A stretch of DNA of 20,199 nucleotides from Chara braunii (taxonomy: Eukaryota; Streptophyta; Charophyceae; Charales; Characeae), in NCBI GenBank assembly GCA_003427395.1, contig BFEA01000298.1:699118-719316 (forward strand). The letters are read 5' to 3'. The position numbers were made by a program, and so were the translations under genes. Numbering within the stretch: the stretch's first letter is position 1; every line of letters begins with the position of its first letter. Under the pieces are notes generated by a model. The model was given only the letters and a program-made list of their open reading frames with translations. It made no database searches and was not told the origin of the DNA. Shown here one piece after another: positions 1 to 10,000 of the stretch.

Positions 1-560
1 CTCTTAGTGTGTTCGTGTGTGTGCCGTTTGTTATGCTCGTTAGTGTGCGCTTGCATATGTGTGTGTGTGTGTGTGTGTGTGCGTGGGTGTGGGGGTGTGG
101 GGGTGTGGGGCTGTGTATGCATGGGTGCGTGCTTTGTCATGTTAGATAGACAACTCCACAAAAAAAAGCATGACTGTGCCAAACTGTGTTGTCGAACTTT
201 CACCGAGTCATGAGGACGTTGAACACCGACAGTCCGCACAGGATGGATTTGTGAGCGCGCGCATGTGTGTGCATGCACGTTTGTGTCCGTGTGTGCACCT
301 GCAGTTGCGTGTGTGTGTGAGTCAGTGTGAGCGCATGTTGCTGACAGCGGTGCACTTCGTACTTCACCGGCAGCCAAGCTCAAGCTTGATTCGGCGCTAT
401 GGAATAGGGGACCGGCCTGGAACCAGTTTGTCTTTAGTCTGTTGACCCCTGCCGTCAGGAGACCCCTCCCAAAGTTCGTTTGGGCTGCGGATTTATGATC
501 TGGCCCGTTTGTCCAGTAGTACCAGGCCGACAGTCAGGATCGTCACGCCATCTTAAAATC
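1..560. other. GT-rich low-complexity DNA, no gene recognised
   Basis: The first 330 bases are rich in TG dinucleotides, with a pure (GT)n run at about 58-81. Short open frames here translate to Cys/Val repeats and are artefacts. Small palindromes (for example CCGTCGACGG near 600) lie just to the right. Nothing coding is supported. Confidence 0.7.
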
Positions 561-613
561 TTAAGATCGTGCGACGATCCCGGCCATGGCCTGGTAGGAC
601 CGTCGACGGCCCA

Positions 614-781
614 GGGGCCAAGTCACACTAGCAGTGTTGAGTTTCCTCAACTCCTGAATCTGGACGTCTTTGTGGAGATGTGCGGTTGAGAAAACTCAAC
701 GCCATTTCTGCACATCTCCACAACACACGACCAGATTCAGGCGTTGAGGAAACTCAAACGCTGCTAGTGGGACCTGACCCC
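614..781. repeat. Long imperfect inverted repeat (foldback, MITE or hairpin-RNA candidate)
   Basis: Arms 614-683 and 710-781 are reverse complements with few mismatches, around a 26-base centre. Shared blocks include CACTAGCAG, GTTGAGTTTCCTCAA, CTGAATCTGG and GTGGAGATGTGC. The centre and arms also carry small GTTGAG/CTCAAC stem-loops. No target-site duplication is obvious, so MITE status is unproven. A transcript would fold into one long hairpin. Confidence 0.8.
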
Positions 782-884
782 AGAGGTTGGATTTCTTACA
801 TTAGCGATTTCCATAGTGTAGGGAAATGGGCTATCAACTTATCCCCGTCCCCTGCACTTTTTTTTTTTCTTTTTCTTTTTCGAA

Positions 885-940
885 GGGGCCATGCTAATCT
901 TCTCTGTATCGTTCCAATGTTAACAGATGTCCTGAAGGAC
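885..940 (-). pseudogene. 3'-truncated U6 snRNA retrocopy with A-rich tail
   Basis: The minus strand reads as the 5' half of plant U6: GTCCTTCAGGACATC, ATTGGAACGATACAGAGAAG and ATTAGCATGGCCCC. It includes an intact ACAGAGA box and AGC triad. It stops at GGCCCC and passes into an A-rich tail (858-882) where the rest of U6 should be. The missing 3' half and the tail point to a reverse-transcribed, non-functional copy. Confidence 0.85.
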
Positions 941-1133
941 ATTTTTGAATTTTCTTTACTTTTTTTTTTTATATAAAAAGGAAGGCAGTTTATATATTAA
1001 CAAGGGTAACAGTTGCAGCTTCGTACGCGAAAAAAGAAAAAGAAAAAAAAGATGTGGAGACAGGGAGAGAGGGGGGACTATGTTTCCCAAAATGTTTGTG
1101 ATCAACCAATGCTCTATGGATTGCGCGTGGTTG

Positions 1134-1136
<3 letters not shown>

Positions 1137-1201
<65 letters not shown>
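1137..1201. repeat. (CT)n microsatellite
   Basis: About 32 uninterrupted CT units. Ser-Leu or Arg-Glu repeat frames across it are artefacts. Confidence 0.97.
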
Positions 1202-1204
<3 letters not shown>

Positions 1205-1456
1205 CCACATGATTATGGAAAAGGGTGCGCGCAGATGCTGAAGGAAGGAGGTGGTCGGAGAAAGGGAAAAGGGGGAGGTGGACGAAGACGGTTGGAAGTG
1301 GATGTGTGGAGGGATAGGGCCAAGGAGGCTCTCTCCCTCTCTCTCCCGCTCTCTTTCTCTCTTTCTCTCACACACACAAACACACACTCACAGAGTGGCA
1401 GCAGAAAAAAGCAGCGCACGCGCCCTAAGTTGTTTTTTTTTCGAATGTTGGCCGGA

Positions 1457-2660
<1,204 letters not shown>

Positions 2661-2698
2661 CTGTCTCTTATACACATCTAGATGTGTATAAGAGACAG
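2661..2698. other. Nextera (Tn5 mosaic-end) mate-pair junction adapter left in the assembly
   Basis: The 38 bases are CTGTCTCTTATACACATCT followed directly by its exact reverse complement. This is the circularisation junction of Illumina Nextera mate-pair libraries, built from two Tn5 mosaic ends. It is a library artefact, not genomic DNA. Sequence left and right of it may not be adjacent in the genome. Confidence 0.97.
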
Positions 2699-3151
2699 CT
2701 CTCAATCGGTGCGCACCCATTCCTTTCCCCTGTCCCACCTCCCCCACAACGCCTACGCTTGTCCTCGTTCACCACAATCTCAAATCCCCAACAGCTGCCA
2801 CACTCATATTCCTTTTCCCTGATCCTCACTCTCCCACATCCTCCTCTCCCTCCCCATTGCATTTCGATCCACAGTCCTTCATGCCCTGCTCTTCTTCCCA
2901 CTTACCTTTTCCTCCTCTTTCGACTGGTCATCCAGAACCCGATCCCTCATCATGTCCCTCTTCCCCTCTCCATTTCTTCCGGATGCTTCCTTGCCTCTTC
3001 TCCCTTTCCCGATCAGAGTCGATAAGGAGAGAGAAACCAAACCACCATAGCCTGCTTCCACCCCTTTGCCGATCCGACTTCTTCCTGATGTCAGCAACAT
3101 AATATCCCTACCCCTTACTTCATCTTCAACATCATCTTCATCAGGTGAGGT
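2699..3151. other. C/T-rich low-complexity DNA, no gene recognised
   Basis: Strongly pyrimidine-biased on the plus strand. The open frames (Pro/Ser/Leu-rich plus, Gly/Arg-rich minus) follow the base bias and are not convincing genes. Confidence 0.6.
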
Positions 3152-3210
<59 letters not shown>

Positions 3211-3211
3211 N

Positions 3212-3270
<59 letters not shown>
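3152..3270. repeat. (CT)n-N-(AG)n microsatellite with a one-base gap
   Basis: About 30 CT units, a single N at 3211, then about 30 AG units. A perfect strand flip at an N suggests two reads or contigs joined by the assembler rather than a true palindrome. Confidence 0.9.
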
Positions 3271-3277
<7 letters not shown>

Positions 3278-3319
3278 AGAGGTAGGCTGAACACTCTCTC
3301 AATGCCCATGACTCTGATA

Positions 3320-3490
3320 CTAAAACGGTTCTGAAAAATCTCATGCAACCGACCATGCAGCAGCCTAAAACACCATGGCACAAATACCAGGTACCTCCCA
3401 TACCTCAGTATAAAACGGTTCTGAAAAACGCCACGCAGCCGACCATGCATCAGCCTGAAACAGTTATAGCACAACTACTAGGCTCTGTGC
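3320..3490 (+). repeat. Diverged 90-bp tandem duplication
   Basis: TAAAACGGTTCTGAAAAA occurs at 3321 and again at 3411, and the blocks CCGACCATGCA and CAGCCTRAAACA follow in both copies. Similarity runs for most of the 90-bp unit. It lies at the 5' end of the open frame 3343-3723. Confidence 0.85.
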
Positions 3491-3723
3491 AATACTGTCG
3501 TATAGGTAAGCAGCCGGTTGCCAGGGAAGCTGATGCAAAAATTCAATGGTTCCCCTTCCAGTTGTGTTCTGTTGTAGCCGAGTGTTCATATGCACAGGCG
3601 GCACAAACCAGTCCGCACCAAACCTCAAGTATGTATGCAGTGGCTGAGATGTACCGCGGTCCACAAATGGATCTAGGGACACAAACTATCAGTACGGACC
3701 TTAATCAGCTCTTCGCGAATTAA
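3343..3723 (+). CDS. Unrecognised 126-codon open frame
   Basis: Open from an ATG to TAA. It starts inside the 90-bp tandem duplication, so the protein repeats (QPTMQQPKT, then QPTMHQPET). The rest (RIGKQPVAREADAKIQWFPF and onward) matches no domain I know. It may be chance or a fragment of a transposon gene. No splice or promoter evidence supports it. Confidence 0.15.
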   Translation: MQPTMQQPKTPWHKYQVPPIPQYKTVLKNATQPTMHQPETVIAQLLGSVQYCRIGKQPVAREADAKIQWFPFQLCSVVAECSYAQAAQTSPHQTSSMYAVAEMYRGPQMDLGTQTISTDLNQLFAN

Positions 3724-4763
3724 GGATGTGGGCCGAAGCATGGCGCCCTCGTATCACAGACAGGATATAACTGATTCTGAAATCAAATGATTTCCTTTGT
3801 TAGATACGACCTTAGTTCTGTCCGGGACCACAGTTTGTCACGTTCGTTCCTGAGGATAGGATCAGTGAACATCCGCTTTAACCCTGCAAAAGTGAAGTGC
3901 ATTGTTTCATCACCCATTCCCCACGTCCTAAGGAGACGGCACGCAGCGGCGAAGGACAATGAGGATGACGAGGGCGAGCGCATGTCCACATGACGCCACG
4001 ACGTGTAGACATTGGAAGAATCATAAAGCCTTCCTCGCTTATCATATGCCTATTTTGACAAATGTGTTTAGGACCTATGCTCTGAGATACATCACAGATT
4101 GACTAGTCACTGTGAATGCATGTCGTGGGGCCTCGGTGCACAACTCAATGTTCAACAGGTATCGAGCCTGGCACATGGAACAGATACATTTGGACTGTGA
4201 TCAAACATTCTGAATGCACTGGGACCATCGCCAGCGCCAAATACATTTTGAATGCTATGTAGAGGAGTGAGGCCCATTGTCAGTATGAGTCAGCGGATGA
4301 TGACATGTTGCCGTGCAGTGGCGATGTGAGAACACATTCACTGATTGTGGGAAGACGGTCGCCGTCCTATGGGAGGTGAAGATCAGTTCTGACTCTTCAT
4401 ATAGAAAACTAATGCTCAGAAATGGCCAATAAATGAACCATTGATCCTTCCCCACTTTGGCTTTTACCTCAAGGAGGAGGATATTGTGGAATCTGGCAAA
4501 TATGATGTGGTGATGGGGGGTGGGCTAGGCAAGTTCCTTTTCCTTCTTAGTCCCCCCCCAAACGTAGGAAACGATCGAAAAAATAGTTCATTTTCTCAAG
4601 CGAAAGCCCCACAAGTAGGGGGTTTCATTCTTTCATTCATTCATCCTATAATGGTCATCATAATGTTACAGATGCGGTATGGCCATCAAGAAGGGAAACA
4701 TGACAATCATTCTGCACTTGTGCGATAATAGCACAAGGGCGCTGACTCATTTCTGCCTTGCTC
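3724..4763. other. No recognisable gene
   Basis: Mixed-composition DNA with only short open frames on both strands. I see no RNA gene, no clear repeat and no domain. A seven-base stem (CTTGTGC/GCACAAG) lies near 4718-4738. Confidence 0.5.
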
Positions 4764-4795
4764 CTACATCAACGAAGATGAAGCCGTTGATGTAG
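4764..4795. repeat. Perfect 11-bp stem-loop
   Basis: CTACATCAACG and its exact reverse complement are separated by 10 bases. There is no T run after it and no gene next to it; its role is unknown. Confidence 0.7.
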
Positions 4796-5258
4796 TCAAT
4801 GTCAACCATTACCAATAAACACGTCTCCCCAGCCCGGCTCACCAAAATATAGAGGCGAGACGCAGTGTGTCAGAGACAACGTATACCTGAATAATTAACA
4901 AACACTCAAAGAGAGCATTGTCGCGTAGCGTCCTGTGCCCGATTGTGCTGGGCATTCCCCCACTCCCGCCTATACAAGCAGAGTTTAGTTAGCGTGCGCT
5001 ACCTTTTGTGAACTCTAGGCTCTAGGCTCTAGCTAGCAACTATATAGCCTGCCCTGCCTTGGCAACGTGACTGGTATAGGTCGTCTATAAGACATGCAGG
5101 TAACCTGTGTTGTGCGCCGAGTTTGGTCTACGCTAGGATCGTCTATCACGGCCATCGGCTCGGAGACTAGGTTGATATGTGACAGCACAGGCAGAGGCTC
5201 ATAATGCACTCACAGAATGAGCTTCCTGTATCTTTGAGTGTGGGGGAGGCTGGTTCAA

Positions 5259-5366
5259 GGGGCTGCAGCCTGCAGGCAATTTTGTCTGCTCAGTGCGCTT
5301 CCTAAAACTACTAGGCAGTGTCAGAATATGCCCTTCTGACGTTGCCCGATCGTAGGCTGCAGCCCC
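5259..5366. repeat. 108-bp segment bounded by 13-bp inverted repeats
   Basis: GGGGCTGCAGCCT at 5259-5271 faces AGGCTGCAGCCCC at 5354-5366. No target-site duplication is seen. It could be a tiny non-autonomous DNA element or chance, since the core GGCTGCAGCC is self-complementary. From 5367 to 5624 I see nothing else. Confidence 0.4.
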
Positions 5367-5624
5367 CCAGGAGCAAGAATGAATGTTCTTACCCTTCCGT
5401 TCCATCCCTCCCGCCTGTGTGACTGCACTAACCCCTCTTGTGTAACTCCACGGAAGTCAGTCGCCAGTCAATCAATGCCGCTTGAGTAACTCAACAGAAC
5501 TCAGTAACCAGTCAATCGGTCAATGAAAGGAAAGACCGGCCTTCCCCAGTCGCTCGGCAAGCTGCAGGTTGTTAACCTCCTCCCCCTGATCGTACTCCCT
5601 CTTCAAGCTCCTTAACTTCTAGAA

Positions 5625-5898
5625 GGGTATGATAATTCTATCTTTTTTTTGGGGGGGGGAGGGGGGTTCCTACCTCTGCATGACCATGATATTGTCATGC
5701 CAATCTGTTTCCTAATTCTATAATGCATGCATGCATGCATTACATGCATGCGCGAACGCCAGGGGGTATGATATATTTTTCTTTTTTTTGGGGGGGAGGG
5801 GGGTTCATACCTCTGCATGACCATGTCATTGTCATGCCAATCTGTTTCCAAATTCTATAATGCATGCATGCATGCATTACATGCATGCGCGAACGCCA
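5625..5898. repeat. 139-bp tandem duplication with T/G homopolymers and CATGCA palindromes
   Basis: Copy A (5625-5759) and copy B (5764-5898) share GGGTATGATA, a T8 run followed by G6-G9, CTCTGCATGACCATG, TGTCATGCCAATCTGTTTCC and a final block of TGCATG repeats. Each copy holds a perfect palindrome of alternating TGCA (5721-5740 and 5859-5880). Copy B ends 58 bases after the VEL stop codon, so it probably lies in the 3' UTR or just beyond. Confidence 0.93.
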
Positions 5899-5955
5899 TG
5901 TGTGAAGGACTGCTCACACACACACACACGTTGGGGTTTCAAAACGCCCGCAGCT

Positions 5956-7061
5956 TTACGGGAACGACTGATCAACCTTATCCCAAACTGCAGGGGGGAG
6001 CCGGACAACTCCTTTCCAAGCTCCTCCACCTCCCCCAGCGGGATGAGAATTGCTTGACAGAGCCATGCCATTCAAGCCACCACTGCCAGCACCGCTACCG
6101 CTTGGAGCGAGACCTGATAACAAGCCACCTCCGACTGTGATGGTCCCGCCTCCATCCTCCTGCAGATCTCGCCGTTCGTCAACAGCCATAGCTGCCCAGG
6201 CAGAACCAACCCCACAAGCACTACTGACAGTGAGATTGGCAGCCGACAAGCAATTCAATGTCTCGGCTTTTTCATGCTCTGCCCTGGACGGCAGCTTCGG
6301 AGGTATACAGACAAATTCAGAGAAAGTATGAAGCAGCTGCTCAGCAAGAGCTGCCGGGTCGTCTCCAAGTGCACACATGTACATGGCAACAACTTTTCTC
6401 TCGTCATCACTGGCACGCCTACTAAACCATGTCAGGAATTTCAGGCGGAAGTCCTTGTCCAGGTGACCGCCTTTCTCCAAAGACCGCACCTGACGGAGGC
6501 AATTCACTGCCTCCCGATCGCCTTCCGTCAACATCACCCGCCCACCTACTGCAGGACCGCCAACGCCCGAACACATCCCCCCCCCTCCACCTCCACCACC
6601 AGCTATTGCACCTCCGTAGCCAGCTTCATCAAGACTAGTATCCTGACTTCCGAAAACGGTCGCTCCGCAGCCACCACTCCCACTACCTTCTGCTCCTCGA
6701 GTCAAGTCTTGACAACCTCCTTCATTTCCCAAATGCTCATCACCATCAGCACCCTTCTCCTTACCTGACCCAGAATACGGTTGTGCCATCGGAATGCCCA
6801 TCTTTCCTTCCCTATCCCTGTCAATATCAAATCCGATTCCTCCTACCCCTCCTCCTCCTCCTCCGCCTCCTCCACCACTTGCTCCCCCTCCTGCTCTGGC
6901 TCCTCCTGCGATTGGTCGTTTCCATGTACCATGCGATGGTGCCACATGACTGAATTTCTCACCGTGATCATCCCCCACCAATTCCAAGTCAGCACCAGCA
7001 CCGATGATTCCAGCTCGATCGGGGCTTCGTGCGTTACGCGAAAATGCCACCTTGCTTGTCT
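5956..7061 (-). CDS. VEL gene exon 8: Gly-rich linker, VEL/VID domain and tail
   Basis: The last exon. Acceptor GATTTGCAG; first bases AG complete the Glu codon split after exon 7. About 175 residues of low-complexity linker with two runs of 8-10 glycines come first. The VEL (VID) domain follows: AVNCLRQVRSLEKGGHLDKD, FRLKFLTWFSRRAS, DERKVVAMYMCALGDDPAAL and AEQLLHTFSEFVC. It matches VIN3 [27 protein letters not shown] closely. The domain normally sits near the C-terminus and forms head-to-tail polymers and heteromers. Here 116 more residues, Gly/Ser-rich and ending WDKVDQSFP, follow before a TAA at 5958-5956. An unseen late intron is possible. Confidence 0.94.
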
Positions 7062-10000
7062 CTGCAAATCGACAAACGATAAGGCCAGCAAGAAAAATGC
7101 TGCATCAGTGACCAGCTGATGCGTAAGCATGCCGGCAGACCACATTGCTCTGTCAGCTTCATGTAATCATTCATAGATGCCCCTCCACCTCAAACAGCAA
7201 TACCCCACCATTGCCCTACATCATCTTGACAACTGAAGCTGTGTTAATATAACTAACAGAGCAGATGGCAACACAGACGTTACACAGGGGTTAATTCTTT
7301 TTCCCTCTCTTTTTTGAAGTTTTTTCTTTTTGTTCTTTTGGACCATTTCTTGACTTATGTGTGTCATCCTTGCACAGGGGCCACAATAATCTTCTCTGTA
7401 AACAATAATCTTCTCTGTAATTGTTCCAATTTTAACGGATGTCCTGAAGGACTACATGAGTCCCCCCCCCCCCCAAAAAAAAAAAAAAAAAAACTCCCAG
7501 CCCCTTCTATACTGGGGGGCATCAGTCCGGTTGCTTGTCACCGGCAAGCAAAGTTTCTTGAAGGGATTAGACACAGAAAAGACAGTCAGCCTACCCTTGT
7601 GGCTCGAGCCGCCTATCCAAGGACGGGTTGCTCCAGCACCACCCATTCCCACCCTTTGGCCTTTCCTTGGGGATTGTCCTGCAAGTCGGGAAGCTTACTC
7701 GCAGCACCCAGGCACACTGGAGGACAATCCCTAAGGGGTCAAGGCACGGGATGGGGGGGGTGTCGTAGCAGCCCCTCGGCCCGCCTGTTACTTACTCGCA
7801 CCTTCCCACCATGTCTACCTGAGCCCAGCATTTCCTCTGCCTCCTATCCCCATGTCATCTGTATCACTGAACCCTAAAGTCCTTGATATCCTACCTCTCC
7901 TACCATCAGGTTTTTCTTGGCTTTAAACCTGCCTTCCTATCCCTAAACCTTAATCCTATCTACCTATGTTTGATCCTTTGTAGTATTTGCACCAAAAGTG
8001 GCCGAAGAAGGCCGAATAAGGTCCACACTACCTTGGGTCCTGCACTATACATGTTACATCGGGGTTCTTCTGGTTACCTCCTCTTCCCCCCCCTCCCCCC
8101 CCTCCATTCTTCCCACCTTAAGGGTGACAGCCTTCAGATGTCATCTTCATACTGATTGGCCCCAGGTAAATTCAGAGTTGCATCTGGATTTGAACTCGGG
8201 TCTTTGTTTCAAGTTTCAACAAGTCATGGGTGTACCGCCTGAGCCAGGCCAGTTGGTTAACCTCTTTTTTTCTTTTGTTTGAAACTTTAAACACCACTAT
8301 CTCTGAGCTTCTTTTTGCCGAGGGGGAAAGAACTGCACGCCAAGCTTTGACGAAGCGCCAGCACAGCTTGTTTCTTTCATTTTCGTGGGTGCCGCTCGCT
8401 TTTTTGGTCCGGTGGCGCCCGGTCTCTGAAGAATGTGGTGTAGGTTATATTTACAACTTAGCCTTCCACTCTGAAAGGTAGTGGTGGTTTAAGGGCGACA
8501 CGCCGACAGCCTTGAGATGTCTGTCCTCTTCGAACTGACGCCCCCCACTTAGATTCAGAGTTGCATCTGGATTCGAACTTGGGTCTTTGCACCAACTGAT
8601 CTAGGCCAGTTGGTCAGTCTGGTTACTTTTTTTTTCTTTTTTCTGGTTACTATTTATTAGTAATTAATAATTATTACTGACCTGAAGGTGCTGTTCGACA
8701 GATGGCTATTCGGCTCTCTTGGGTATCTCCATGAACAGTGACTCCGGCAACCTTGAAGACATACTCAGTGTCGGGGTCCAGACCCAAAACAGACAAAGAA
8801 GTCACCTGTCCAGGTACTCGAGGCGGCCGGCCAAACTCATTGTCATCGCGCCTCTTATGCCATACCTTGTATCCGAGAAGAAGAGAGTTCGCCAACGCTC
8901 CCAGCGCATCCCCACTAGTGGTTACATCCGGGCCTTGCCAATGCACCCGCACCGAAGTGGATCTGATCTCCGAGAATCTAAGACCTGTCGGCGGGCCCAG
9001 ACCACATGCCACCTCTGTCAATGGTGCGGGCCGCTGCATCTTCTCACCTCGGTCTGTTGATCACAATTGGAAAGAAATCAAACACGTCAACATACCACAC
9101 CCAAGTTTTCGACCCATATCAGACAAACTAATTCAGAGAAAAAATATTGAAAAAGAAATAAAAAATTCAGAGAAAAGAGCAGCAGGATACGCAACCCCGG
9201 GACAGGATCATTTGTTTGCCTGTTCCCCCCCCTCCCCTCCTCCCCCCTTCCCCCTTCTTGACCAGTTCAGTTCTCTTTCTATGTAAGTCCTGCTTGCTCA
9301 CAGCATATTTCTGAAGAATCTGAACATTTCTATCGATTTACGACATACTTCAGCCAACCAGACAAGGCTTGGCCTTTGGTCGAGTTCTCGTGCTCGTTCT
9401 CGTTCTCGTTCTCGTTCTCGTTCTCGTTCTCGTTCTCGTTCTCGTTCTCGTTCTCAATGTCCTGTCAGGTTAGCAAGTTGAAGATATTGACCCATGCTAT
9501 ATGCAGTTACAGAAAGCTGAGCAGCAACACGCACGTCAGCGTGAGCTTGTCTAGTATTTGTGATTCTAAACTATTGTCTGCTGAGCAGGAACAGGCGCGT
9601 GAGGGTGAGCTCGTCTAGTATTTGCGATTCAAAGAGAGTAGAGGAAGGTCATTACCATCTCTCTTTGGTGGATTCAAAGAGTCTACTCTCTCTCTCTCTC
9701 AAAGGTGATTCAAACAGGACTGACATGTAATACGTTTTGGTGGAGTGGTCGTTATCGCCGTGGCATCACCAGAAGCGAGAGCCCTCATGGCATAGCAAAG
9801 CACGCGTGATAACGAGTTGTTGAGAGTAGACGAGAGGCTTCCTGCATGGTTGATGCTCCGCTGCTGTTGAAGATGATGGGTCCAGGAAGTTGTGTAGCTA
9901 AATGCTGAGAGAGGATCATCTTCATAATAGTTCATATTGTTGAAGTACATTTGCCCGTGTCTTCCTGGACTCCCATCTATCTCTGAAAATAGAATGCCTG

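Noticed and set aside
5877-5883. TGTAA on the minus strand as a polyadenylation signal after the VEL stop
   Set aside because: TGTAA is a chlorophyte-type signal and lies within a tandem repeat; no supporting context was seen, and no AATAAA was found nearby.
6274-6768. 164-codon plus-strand frame
   Set aside because: It is the antisense shadow of VEL exon 8, which has clear homology on the other strand.
8118-8616. True tRNA genes
   Set aside because: The A and B boxes are present, but a full cloverleaf and acceptor stem are not evident, and a shared non-tRNA body follows both.
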